From: a virus
Strand: one strand, 5' to 3'
DNA: 37,620 nt
IMG/VR virus record: IMGVR_UViG_3300022707_000476
Coordinates: 1 to 37,620 of that record
The position numbers were made by a program, and so were the translations under genes. Shown one piece after another: positions 13,777 through 22,245 of the stretch (its first letter is position 1; each line of letters opens with the position of its first letter). The notes beneath the pieces were generated by a model, which saw nothing but the letters and a program-made list of their open reading frames with translations, ran no database searches and was not told where the DNA came from.

Positions 13777-16566
13777 TTAATCGTCGTCTCTATTCCATCT
13801 GGTCAAGAACTGAGGGTAGACTACGGTATCAGAAACAGACACCCGCATCCTATACTCCTGCTTTCGTCCGCCTCTTCGTCGATTGTAGATTGTAATCTCC
13901 CAGAACGTCGAATCGTTTGTAAATATCGAGTTTGGATACATATCGACGATGGCCAAACCTGAACTGTTCGCCTCGGTTTCGCTAACCACCGGTGTAAAAA
14001 TATAATCGGTTCCATCGGACAACAGGCTATCGTTCACCGATACAAGTTCAACTCGAACGAAGGCACCAGACAAGAATGAACCATTCGCCTCTCGTAGATC
14101 GAAAGCGACTTGTGTCAAGCTGCCAGCAGTTCGGAAGACAAAGAGGGTATCCGTACCCGCACCTGTGACTGTGAAGGTATCTATATTATTAGAGTACCCC
14201 GGTTCAGTTGTGAAGATCACCCAATCGTCAGCGTCCAGGTTGAACGAAGCCTCACCGTCGTTATCGGTTAGCTGGAATAGTGGCTGAGAGCTTTGAGCGA
14301 CATTGTTGATATAGAGTGGTGCCGCCCTGAGAGTGGTATCAGGTGACGCCGAACTATCGATTAGAACCCAGACAATAGAAAACGCACCATCACCAGCCGG
14401 ACTGGAAACACTACTGACTTCGGTATCAAGAAATTTCCCAAAGGTGCCGGCGGTTGTATGCCCAGATTGCAACTCATCCCACACGCCATCGACGATAGCA
14501 GAAACCGTCAAGCTCCCCGCCTCACCTTGGAACGATGTAGAATCTTTGAACCTGGCAATGGTATCGCCATCCTCATTGATCGAGGCGATTATGACATTAC
14601 CAGCAACCGTTATTTCGATCACAGTATCTTGGCTGAGTCGTGCAAAGAGATTGTTCAGTAGCATCAACTTGGTGTCGGATGTGTCGGTCAACGATGCTTC
14701 CAAGGCTAATGCTGAAACATCGGCCGTTGCTCCCCATATCTTAGCAGAATCACCGAATGATCCCGCAACTCCGTCACGGGCCTCAAGCAGAGATAACCAA
14801 ATCGAATCAGCAGCAATTTGTCCAACACTTTGAAGTGTATAAGACATATCATCATCTAAACTCGTAAGTGTGCCATTGTTAATAACTTTTACAGCCCCTC
14901 TAACTTCAACTACGCCTGATACAACACTTGCATTAAATGTTAATTGGCCCGATCCAGCAAATGTAAGACTATCAGTAACCCCCTCTCCCATTGAATCAAC
15001 TACTAATGCACCCTGAAAATCTTGGAATACAGCAGATTGTGAAAGTGATGTTCCAAAACTGATAACAGTTCCACCGTCAGGATTCCCTGAAAAACATTGA
15101 TGGAATCTGTAATTAGCAGCGGCAGACATCTTAATCAGCCCATTTAGAGCGCATCCCAAGAAAGCAGAAGCGTTTAAAGTAATATCATTTATCACGCATT
15201 CACGAAACACAACCCTATTAGAGCCAGTGCCTACTCCCGATATTTGTCCCCTGATAAATCTTGCGCCACTAACGGATTGCCCTCCAAGAGCAACTGTATA
15301 TCCAGACCCTGTAAATTCCCAAGTGTCGTAATTTTCATCAAGTGTTATATTAGACCCAGGAAGAAGTCTATAAACTCTAAATCCTTTTGCATCCGCAACG
15401 ATTCTTGCATTTGCCAGTGACCCATCATCAATAGGATTTTCAATTGTTCCGTCAACGCCTACTAAAGCAGTCGTGGATCCGCTTGAGCTAATCCATACAG
15501 CTCCACCCTCATAGCTACCAGTAGAAGTTTCAGAATGAACAATAGCAGGAGTGATGCTATACTCAGTTGTCGCATCTGGAATGGTAAACCATGTTGGTCT
15601 TATATTAGCTGATTGATCTGAACCAGTATAATCAACAATCAAAACGGGAGGCTGTCCTACTCCAGTCCCTCCAACTATTGTTAATCTACTCCCATTATAA
15701 AAATCATCGACAGAAGATACAGTTGGATCACCACCACCAGTTTGTAGTGATATAGTGTTTGATGTATTTGCAGGAACATTATCGCTGGTTCCAGTATGAA
15801 TCGTTCCAGCATCAGACAGTTCACGAATTCTACGACCTAAACTTTTGGCGATATTATGATCGCCACCCGTTAGAACTTCATCTGCAACGGAGTCGGAAAT
15901 AGCCGCCATATCTGCATCTTTAATTCCGACATCATTCGTAACAGTTGTAGTGGTAACCACAGTCCCTATGGTTGTACCAATTAATGATTGGGTTGAAGTC
16001 GAAGCATCAATGTTAGCCCAATCAAGTCCAGCAGTTCCCCCCGCTGATATATCAAGTGTTCGTCCTGCGACAGTTGGTCTTACCCATTTAAGACTTGTGC
16101 TATCAAGTATTTTGACTATAACAGTCAGCAAAGAATCGATTGCCGTGTTGTAATCTCTCGTCTGATAAAGTTGGAACTCACCACGAAAGGGTGTCAACAA
16201 ATCAAGACTGATATCCCAAATATTAACTATATAACTATAAAGACCATCCCTCCCGGCACCGTCGATATTGGCCACTGAAAGTTTCCAACTATAGGTCTCA
16301 AAATTGAATGATCCAGTAGTAGTAATGAGAGAACTGTTGCCGAGCACAGAGTCCTCATACGCTATTGCTCCATTAGGCAAATAAACATGTATGAAGAGAG
16401 AATCTCCGGCGGCCAGGTCAACTAAATTATGACCAGAAGAATCAAGTAGAAAGAACGATGGCGATATAGAATCTGCCGCTGTTGATCCTGTATTATTTAC
16501 TATATTTGCTGATGCTGAGTTAGCCACCAACATCAATGTCAGTATGAAAAGTATTTTTTTCAGCAT
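13777..16566 (-). CDS. Large exported tail-fibre-like protein (929 aa)
   Basis: A Sec signal peptide (MLKKILFILTLMLVANSASA, cleavage near residue 20) opens the protein. The middle carries blocks typical of environmental phage fibres: a VADEVLTGGDHN and GRRIRELSDAGTIHTGTS stretch (about 225-260), FYNGSRLTIVGGTGVGQPP (about 285), GTIENPIDDGS, then a single-stranded beta-helix-like run with DGVWDELQSGHTTAGTFGKF near 695. The C-terminus has carboxypeptidase-regulatory-like beta repeats. Receptor binding is the likely role. A signal peptide on a fibre protein is unusual, and base composition drops inside the gene (about 14.8-16.5 kb). AGGAG lies nine bases before the ATG. Confidence 0.75.
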   Translation of the reverse strand: MLKKILFILTLMLVANSASANIVNNTGSTAADSISPSFFLLDSSGHNLVDLAAGDSLFIHVYLPNGAIAYEDSVLGNSSLITTTGSFNFETYSWKLSVANIDGAGRDGLYSYIVNIWDISLDLLTPFRGEFQLYQTRDYNTAIDSLLTVIVKILDSTSLKWVRPTVAGRTLDISAGGTAGLDWANIDASTSTQSLIGTTIGTVVTTTTVTNDVGIKDADMAAISDSVADEVLTGGDHNIAKSLGRRIRELSDAGTIHTGTSDNVPANTSNTISLQTGGGDPTVSSVDDFYNGSRLTIVGGTGVGQPPVLIVDYTGSDQSANIRPTWFTIPDATTEYSITPAIVHSETSTGSYEGGAVWISSSGSTTALVGVDGTIENPIDDGSLANARIVADAKGFRVYRLLPGSNITLDENYDTWEFTGSGYTVALGGQSVSGARFIRGQISGVGTGSNRVVFRECVINDITLNASAFLGCALNGLIKMSAAANYRFHQCFSGNPDGGTVISFGTSLSQSAVFQDFQGALVVDSMGEGVTDSLTFAGSGQLTFNASVVSGVVEVRGAVKVINNGTLTSLDDDMSYTLQSVGQIAADSIWLSLLEARDGVAGSFGDSAKIWGATADVSALALEASLTDTSDTKLMLLNNLFARLSQDTVIEITVAGNVIIASINEDGDTIARFKDSTSFQGEAGSLTVSAIVDGVWDELQSGHTTAGTFGKFLDTEVSSVSSPAGDGAFSIVWVLIDSSASPDTTLRAAPLYINNVAQSSQPLFQLTDNDGEASFNLDADDWVIFTTEPGYSNNIDTFTVTGAGTDTLFVFRTAGSLTQVAFDLREANGSFLSGAFVRVELVSVNDSLLSDGTDYIFTPVVSETEANSSGLAIVDMYPNSIFTNDSTFWEITIYNRRRGGRKQEYRMRVSVSDTVVYPQFLTRWNRDDD

Positions 16567-16567
16567 C

Positions 16568-17149
16568 TTAGAATTCTCCTAAAATTATTTGTCTTCGTCT
16601 TCTTACCTGTGGGTCCGCTCCGCCTCCGGGAGTGTAGGTTGCATACATCGCGTAGTATCTGCCCTCGTCTTGGAAATGATCCCACGTTGCATCGAGGGTC
16701 GTATTGTTGCTGGTAGAACTACCATCGACGCCATTAGCCTTAAATACCGCAACCCCGCCAACCTCGTCACCAAAAGCGATTGAATAAACAACCCCGGCCG
16801 TTAGAGTTATCGACACGGCATCCGTATCATACCAGACGGACGGACTAGCCGAAGTCAAGAGTATCCCATGAGGTGATCCAATCAACGTAGTATCTCCAGT
16901 AGTTCGATCATAAAGTCCTATATATATAGAATCATTAGAACCACCATCACCTTCTCCGAACAGAGAGAACTTGGTTATCTCATCTCCCGATGAGGCCGTA
17001 TAGCTTTGGTTGTCGTGAGAGTCCATAATGGCATTACCAGCCCCTGTCCCAGACAAACCGAGTCCCGTGGTGTCCGGGTCCGATCCAAAGGTTGCTCCGT
17101 AAGAATCAACCGACAGAATCAGAATCAATAATGGTAGGATATATTTCAT
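16568..17149 (-). CDS. Exported beta-rich protein (193 aa)
   Basis: The signal peptide MKYILPLLILILSVDSYGA is followed by a mature domain of beta strands with Gly, Ser and Thr turns (DEITKFSLFGEGDGGSNDSI, VYSIAFGDEVGG, RYYAMYATYTPGG) resembling a jelly-roll or carbohydrate-binding fold. The end is strikingly basic (QVRRRRQIILGEF). The start is coupled to the preceding stop (TAATG) without a clear SD. It lies directly before the large fibre gene and may be a surface or fibre accessory protein. No family recognised. Confidence 0.7.
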   Translation of the reverse strand: MKYILPLLILILSVDSYGATFGSDPDTTGLGLSGTGAGNAIMDSHDNQSYTASSGDEITKFSLFGEGDGGSNDSIYIGLYDRTTGDTTLIGSPHGILLTSASPSVWYDTDAVSITLTAGVVYSIAFGDEVGGVAVFKANGVDGSSTSNNTTLDATWDHFQDEGRYYAMYATYTPGGGADPQVRRRRQIILGEF

Positions 17150-17649
17150 TATTCTAATATCTTAAACGACCAGCCTGAATCGGACCGGATTATTCTCACC
17201 GTCTGAGTTTTCAGCTTGGTATTGTCGTCACCTGTCACGTACCGAGTGACCAACGCCCATTCGGTATCACCAGTAACACCAGCCGAGATTACATGACCAT
17301 CTATCTGTGGCTCTCTGGTTGCCATAAAGAACTTTACGGATTCGACAAAGCTGATTGCGGGAGTGACAGTCGGATTATATCCATTATCCCAATAGACCGA
17401 ATCAGGACTTTCCACCCAGACGTAAATCGTCCTATGATTCACCACGGACGAATCAGAGGCCAATGCCCAAGTGACTACCATTCCCCACTTGTTGCCGCTT
17501 CGATCTATTTGTGACCCTTTGGTCAGCCTGACCGGATCGCCCACGCTGATAAAGTCTCCAGTCGCAACTAACTCAGCCTGACGTTCTTCGATAGTGGCGG
17601 CCGTTGCAGTAACAGCGAACGCCAGTAAGATTATGGGTATCATTCTCAT
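17149..17649 (-). CDS. Exported hypothetical protein (166 aa)
   Basis: The signal peptide is MRMIPIILLAFAVTATAA. The mature part begins IEERQAELVATGDFISVGDP and continues as beta segments (KWGMVVTWALASDSSVVNH, TEWALVTRYVTGDD, TVRIIRSDSGWSFKIL). AGGA lies seven bases before the ATG. Nothing identifies a family. It belongs to the run of exported proteins between the tail tip and the fibre gene. Confidence 0.7.
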   Translation of the reverse strand: MRMIPIILLAFAVTATAATIEERQAELVATGDFISVGDPVRLTKGSQIDRSGNKWGMVVTWALASDSSVVNHRTIYVWVESPDSVYWDNGYNPTVTPAISFVESVKFFMATREPQIDGHVISAGVTGDTEWALVTRYVTGDDNTKLKTQTVRIIRSDSGWSFKILE

Positions 17650-17670
17650 GTCTTATTCCTGTCTATTAAA

Positions 17671-18075
17671 TTATTTTCTTACCACACTTAAAACAGTCGA
17701 TATTATACAAGATGGTCCTGTCTGATCTGGCAGGAATATCTCATGGATCATACAAATATCAGTCCAGTTCTGAGCTTCGTCGGATGCCCTGACAGCTACC
17801 CAATAATATCCATTGTCTGGAAACTCAACAGACAAATAGGCGGTATCTAAGGTTAATGCAACCTGCGGGGTAATGGTATCAGTTATCATATTCCAATCGG
17901 ACCAACTCGCCAGAGTGTCATCAGTCCAACGCCATTCTATCTGGTAGGCGGTTCCAACAATTCCATCATCGCCGGGGTGGGTGAACTCGATTTCAATGTC
18001 AGTATTTACCGGACCAGCCGACAGACCGCCGAAGCAGAAGATCAGGACGAATATCGTAACCAGTATATGTCTCAT
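17671..18075 (-). CDS. Exported Ig/Fn3-like protein (134 aa)
   Basis: The signal peptide MRHILVTIFVLIFCFGGLSA is followed by one predicted beta-sandwich: IEFTHPGDDGIVGTAYQIEW, ASWSDWNM, then NGYYWVAVRASDEAQNWTD, the typical strand pattern of Fn3/Ig modules. Two cysteines in the last third could form a disulphide after export. It starts right after the previous stop. Possible roles are adhesion or fibre support outside the cytoplasm; this is inference. Confidence 0.7.
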   Translation of the reverse strand: MRHILVTIFVLIFCFGGLSAGPVNTDIEIEFTHPGDDGIVGTAYQIEWRWTDDTLASWSDWNMITDTITPQVALTLDTAYLSVEFPDNGYYWVAVRASDEAQNWTDICMIHEIFLPDQTGPSCIISTVLSVVRK

Positions 18076-18414
18076 TTATTGGCTCTTCTTTTTCTGATTA
18101 AGATCATACAGGACGTCCCTCGTTACCGTTTGAATCATGTCAACTGTCTTTACATGATATAGTATAACGACCCGCCTATCTTCTGAAACGAATCGGTGGA
18201 TTCCATCGGACAATAACCCCGTCTGGATATCACAGGTCGGCCAGACAGGATACTCTTTCATCGTGTTGATCTGTTCTGTCGTGAAACCTTCATACAGCAG
18301 CCGAGTGACCACCTTATTCATGCTGTCTGTTTTAGTTTCAACTTCGCCGGCGTTTGCGGTAATAGCCAAAAGGCAAATCACCATAATTGATAGAATCGTT
18401 TTATGGATGAGCAT
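18076..18414 (-). CDS. Exported hypothetical protein (112 aa)
   Basis: The signal sequence MLIHKTILSIMVICLLAITANA is followed by a mixed helical domain (MNKVVTRLLYEGFTTEQINTM) and a beta part (RFVSEDRRVVILYHVKTVDM). The C-terminus is basic. Its start overlaps the preceding gene by 14 bases, with GGA upstream. No family recognised. Confidence 0.65.
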   Translation of the reverse strand: MLIHKTILSIMVICLLAITANAGEVETKTDSMNKVVTRLLYEGFTTEQINTMKEYPVWPTCDIQTGLLSDGIHRFVSEDRRVVILYHVKTVDMIQTVTRDVLYDLNQKKKSQ

Positions 18415-18679
18415 GAATACTTCCGTTCTCTGTGTGTCTCATTATCATTTGTTTTAATTCATTCTTGCTTACGACCAGAGAGGAATCCATCGCCTCCTGC
18501 CAGTTTATATCCAGGCCATGAGCAACAACGACCTCTGTTAGATTATCTATCCTTACTCCATTATTTTCAATATCACCTGATATTGAATTCAAAACAAACC
18601 CACCGGCCGCACTGACCATGCTAACAAGAGCAATGATCGCCCAATTTAGTAAGGTACTCGTTTTCACGTTGTCAGTCAT
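18401..18679 (-). CDS. Single-pass membrane protein with helical tail (92 aa)
   Basis: One transmembrane helix lies near residues 10-32 (LLNWAIIALVSMVSAAGGFV), followed by an amphipathic tail (GVRIDNLTEVVVAHGLDINW, then VVSKNELKQMIMRHTENG) with a His-rich end. The layout resembles XhlA-like or class III holin accessory proteins, but it sits after the tail-tip gene rather than in the lysis cassette. AAGGG lies nine bases before the ATG. Role uncertain. Confidence 0.6.
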   Translation of the reverse strand: MTDNVKTSTLLNWAIIALVSMVSAAGGFVLNSISGDIENNGVRIDNLTEVVVAHGLDINWQEAMDSSLVVSKNELKQMIMRHTENGSIHAHP

Positions 18680-18691
18680 ATTCGATTCCCT

Positions 18692-21442
18692 TTATCCAAA
18701 AAGTTGTATGCCCACTATCTTAGTTGAATCTTCTAATTGAGTGAGAGATATTGGCAAGAACTGCCTCCCTGACCAACTTGACCCAAATAAAAGAACATGA
18801 GGATCAACAGTAATCGGATCAAGTTCAAACCAATCGCCGAATTCCAGGTCGGCATATAAATAACCAAGAGTTTCGAGTGTAACTACGTTATGCTGGTTTG
18901 ACCAGATGCCATCAGAGCCGACTAAAAATGCTGCAATGGCTGCCGCATGTGTGCCGGCCACATTTTTCCACCGTGCTTTATATTCCTTTAGTCCGAACGA
19001 TGTAATGGAGGCCGCATCGGTAACGGTGTCAATGTCTATGTATTGACCTCTGTCCTCCATCCAACGAGACTCGTAAGTAATATCATTGAATATCTTCTGC
19101 TCTTTCTTGACTGATATCGATCCCTGTTTTATGTGCGAATAAGGGATGACAATCGGGTGCGAACCCCGAGTGGCTGTCGTGGGAGTCGTGTCAGACATAT
19201 CAATCAGCTTTGCTTTACCCGATGAGGAGTATATAAAAGAGAATGTTGATTGTTCGCATAGCTGCCTGATAGCCTTGTTACTGTCCATTGTATTATCATC
19301 ATGGAAATTGATTCGAGCTTCAATCGAAGTATTCTCGGCATTTATAAATGATACCAAATCGATGTCTGCATCAACCAGTCCGAGTTCGTCACGCAGAATT
19401 GATTCGATAATTCCAGCGGGGTCTTTTATAAATTGTCCATCGGCGTAATTACTGGAACGGCCGGTAATCCAGCTACCATATTCACGACCTTCGCAACCAG
19501 CGAATCCATTCTCAACAGTCTTTACTCGATGCCTCATGTTCAAGCGGATGTCGTAAACCCTGATAAGGGTTTCATTTAGCGAAACACCATCCCCCGTATT
19601 GGTTGTCTGGGTCACGTTGGGATCAGTCTCAAATTCCATATATAGGACCAACGGGAACGAGCCCTCTGAATCGATGATACTCGAACCCTCTGCACTATGT
19701 TGTCTCAAGTGAAATGCAAAATCTTCTCTTAGATCAGTCACGCCTTGAGTCTTAAATATCCATTCATCCCCGACTGACCTGGCAGACGTTGAAGAACTAA
19801 AATCGACCGTTATACCAGTCGTGATTGCTTGAGAGGAACCTGTAATCTGCACAGCCTTTTTTCCAAGACCGCTGATCCGAGCAACCCATTCAAACGTGCT
19901 ACTGGACCATGTTCCAGTATCTGTTGCCACAAATGTGTCAAGAAACGTGAATTGAGTTGAAGACCCGACGATCAGGACCGTATGAAATCCGTTGTAGTTG
20001 GTCGTCCCTAATATCGAAACGATATCACCAACAATTAAATTGTGATCTGCGTCCGTGTTAGCATGCACGTTTGCCCCGGCATCGGCAAAGGAACTTATAT
20101 TGCCAGCGGAAGTCCTGTCAATAGTCACGGTGATTTCATCGTCATCCGCCCCTACGTTCGATCCGCCAGATGTCATATCATTTGGACCGGAACCGGCATA
20201 TGTCGGATCAAAAACTGCACTTGATGCCGACCCCTGCCCCCAGAAAACATTGATATCCTGGAGGTTATTATTAACCACAACGGGATCAGTCAGGGTAGCT
20301 CTTTGGTCAGTACCATCCGTTTGCCGATAATAAATGAATGCGTTTTCAAGTGAGAATGTTAAGGCAGCATCGTCGGTCACACACAGCAGTTCCAATATAT
20401 ACTTATTGGCACCACTAATGGTTATTATATCTCCCACATCATTTTCTAAGGGACCACCTGTGACGTGAGTATTGAACGCTACTAATATACGGCAATGGCG
20501 AGAATCACCATCATCGGTTCCCTCATCGATGTAATCTAACAATTCAGCATAGGTAGTACTCTTGCCGTCGAAAGCATTGCCAAGGTTAGTGACATTGGTA
20601 TCGGGGACTGACTGATCGTAAGCCCCACTGTAATCGTCAATTGGCCTAACTCTGGTATTCGCCTCAAAGTTTCTCGGTATAGACGGTGCCCCCGGAAGCA
20701 CAAGAGTAAAGGTTCCCCGTCCAGAATTGTCAGCGTCAAACGTGGTGTCTTCGAGTATTGTGGGATCAAGAAAGCCATTCAATTTAGTATGACTTGCGTC
20801 TATCTGATTCAGTATGTGGTCACTTACTACCCAGGTTGACTCAACATTGTCATCAATTTGAATTGCGACGGCCAGGCCGGTATCAGTTGCATTGTCCACC
20901 GCATAGATAAATTCCCCGTAAACGAGTGGAATTAGTTTTGATCTGTTCGCAGCGGGAGCGGCCGGAAATACTGAACTTATAAGATTCTGCGGCAAGATCG
21001 CAACCGTAGCTTTTGTACTATCGACAGCGCGTAATTGTATTTGATTGACTGAGTAGGCGGGGGATGTCGTAAGTGTACCCACAAACCGCACCAAACAATC
21101 AGAGAGACCAGTAACAAGACCGCCTGCGGCGAGATATAGAGTCACAGTTGCATTTAGAATCGAATCCCATTCATCAGATAGGATGGCACCGGTCCCGAGA
21201 TAATCCGCATTATTTAAAGTCAGACGAACATCTGAAATTCGCCACTGCCGGGTATATAGATCAATCGATTGTGCTATCGATATCCGGCGGGTTAGGAGTG
21301 GGTAAACATGACCATCTGTCAGTTGCATATCTACATCAGAGAACAGCCAGACGGTCGCTCCGTCATCTACCTTGACAATTAGATGCCGATCAGCGGCCGT
21401 GCTCTGCTGGAACGGCGTGAAGGCGGCTGGTCTGGTTAGCAT
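18692..21442 (-). CDS. Tail tip/hub protein (916 aa)
   Basis: Size and position (after tape measure and distal tail protein) fit the central tail hub. The N-terminus (VKVDDGATVWLFSDVDMQL, YPLLTRRISIAQSIDLYTRQ) resembles baseplate hub starts. The C-terminal third, from GIIESILRDELGLVDADIDL through AIRQLCEQSTFSFIYSSSGK to FGDWFELDP, reads like the gp27/gpJ-type hub domain found in siphophages. The middle contains beta-rich insertions. GAGG is seven bases before the ATG, and it overlaps the upstream stop by one base. It has no signal peptide, unlike the genes that follow. Confidence 0.75.
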   Translation of the reverse strand: MLTRPAAFTPFQQSTAADRHLIVKVDDGATVWLFSDVDMQLTDGHVYPLLTRRISIAQSIDLYTRQWRISDVRLTLNNADYLGTGAILSDEWDSILNATVTLYLAAGGLVTGLSDCLVRFVGTLTTSPAYSVNQIQLRAVDSTKATVAILPQNLISSVFPAAPAANRSKLIPLVYGEFIYAVDNATDTGLAVAIQIDDNVESTWVVSDHILNQIDASHTKLNGFLDPTILEDTTFDADNSGRGTFTLVLPGAPSIPRNFEANTRVRPIDDYSGAYDQSVPDTNVTNLGNAFDGKSTTYAELLDYIDEGTDDGDSRHCRILVAFNTHVTGGPLENDVGDIITISGANKYILELLCVTDDAALTFSLENAFIYYRQTDGTDQRATLTDPVVVNNNLQDINVFWGQGSASSAVFDPTYAGSGPNDMTSGGSNVGADDDEITVTIDRTSAGNISSFADAGANVHANTDADHNLIVGDIVSILGTTNYNGFHTVLIVGSSTQFTFLDTFVATDTGTWSSSTFEWVARISGLGKKAVQITGSSQAITTGITVDFSSSTSARSVGDEWIFKTQGVTDLREDFAFHLRQHSAEGSSIIDSEGSFPLVLYMEFETDPNVTQTTNTGDGVSLNETLIRVYDIRLNMRHRVKTVENGFAGCEGREYGSWITGRSSNYADGQFIKDPAGIIESILRDELGLVDADIDLVSFINAENTSIEARINFHDDNTMDSNKAIRQLCEQSTFSFIYSSSGKAKLIDMSDTTPTTATRGSHPIVIPYSHIKQGSISVKKEQKIFNDITYESRWMEDRGQYIDIDTVTDAASITSFGLKEYKARWKNVAGTHAAAIAAFLVGSDGIWSNQHNVVTLETLGYLYADLEFGDWFELDPITVDPHVLLFGSSWSGRQFLPISLTQLEDSTKIVGIQLFG

Positions 21443-22245
21443 CAGAAGACCTCGCCGTCTGGTATAAATGGCAACTGCTTCAAAGTGAACGCTGGCCGAT
21501 AAATCTGTTCGGAAATCATCTGTTGCGATAGGTTGTCGCTGCCAAATCTCATCAATCTATCGTCCTCGCCATCTTGAATAACGATCATAGGGAACCGGCG
21601 ACCTTTACTGTCAATGAAAGCATCCTGCAACGCCGTGAAATCCGTCTGTTCGATGAGGTACATCTTGGGATCGATGTCGATTGAATTGCTATTGACGCCC
21701 CTGATAAACTCTCTACCGCCTCCTGCGCTTGCGATCCTGTTGAAAAACATCTTAGAATCGTTCTTGGGCAGGTTGGACGATTTGGTTATGGTCTGTTTTT
21801 GAGTCAAAAAGAAACCACCAATATCGGGGATATCACCGCTGCCACCATAAGTATATATTATTCTCCAAAATCTTTTAGATACGGGAGTGGAGTCTTCTCC
21901 AATCTGCAAAGGAAAGTCAGAAGTTAGGTCAGGAAATACGGTCGTCTGCAATGTTGTGGATGAATAGGCACCGTCGTCATTGTCGTCGCTTTCTAGTACA
22001 TATTTATTACCAACCTGAAAGGTTACACCGAGATAGTTACGGACCCAAATAGCAATAGCATCCACCTGCTTAACCTGTCCGAGATCTATATCAATCGTCT
22101 GTTGAGCCGTCGAAGTGGCCCGCCAGGCAGTATCAGGATTATAATCGAAAGCATTCTCGATAGGGAAGCCAGCGGTCTCAGATGTAACGGCTGTGACCGA
22201 TGCTTTCAGGAGTGGACCCATAGTATGCAAATCAAGCGAAGGCAA
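21442..22245 (-). CDS. Distal tail protein with discoidin-like domain (267 aa)
   Basis: The first part (PIENAFDYNPDTAWRATS, then QTIDIDLGQVKQVDAIAIW) is characteristic of F5/8-type C (discoidin) domains, which bind glycans or lipids. The remainder (RRFPMIVIQDGEDDRLMRFG, QIYRPAFTLKQLP) looks like a siphophage distal tail or baseplate protein. The start is TTG at 22245, supported by GGAGG eight bases upstream; an ATG 24 bases downstream has no ribosome site. It overlaps the tape measure gene by 14 bases. It probably sits at the tail end and may contact the cell surface. Confidence 0.7.
   Translation of the reverse strand: MPSLDLHTMGPLLKASVTAVTSETAGFPIENAFDYNPDTAWRATSTAQQTIDIDLGQVKQVDAIAIWVRNYLGVTFQVGNKYVLESDDNDDGAYSSTTLQTTVFPDLTSDFPLQIGEDSTPVSKRFWRIIYTYGGSGDIPDIGGFFLTQKQTITKSSNLPKNDSKMFFNRIASAGGGREFIRGVNSNSIDIDPKMYLIEQTDFTALQDAFIDSKGRRFPMIVIQDGEDDRLMRFGSDNLSQQMISEQIYRPAFTLKQLPFIPDGEVF

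Noticed and set aside
14333-14833. A 166-codon open frame on the plus strand inside the fibre gene
   Set aside because: It is antisense to a well-supported gene, rich in Ser/Pro/Ala as expected of a shadow, and has no ribosome site or domain. The same applies to all other plus-strand frames, for example 31182-31556 and 22539-22937.
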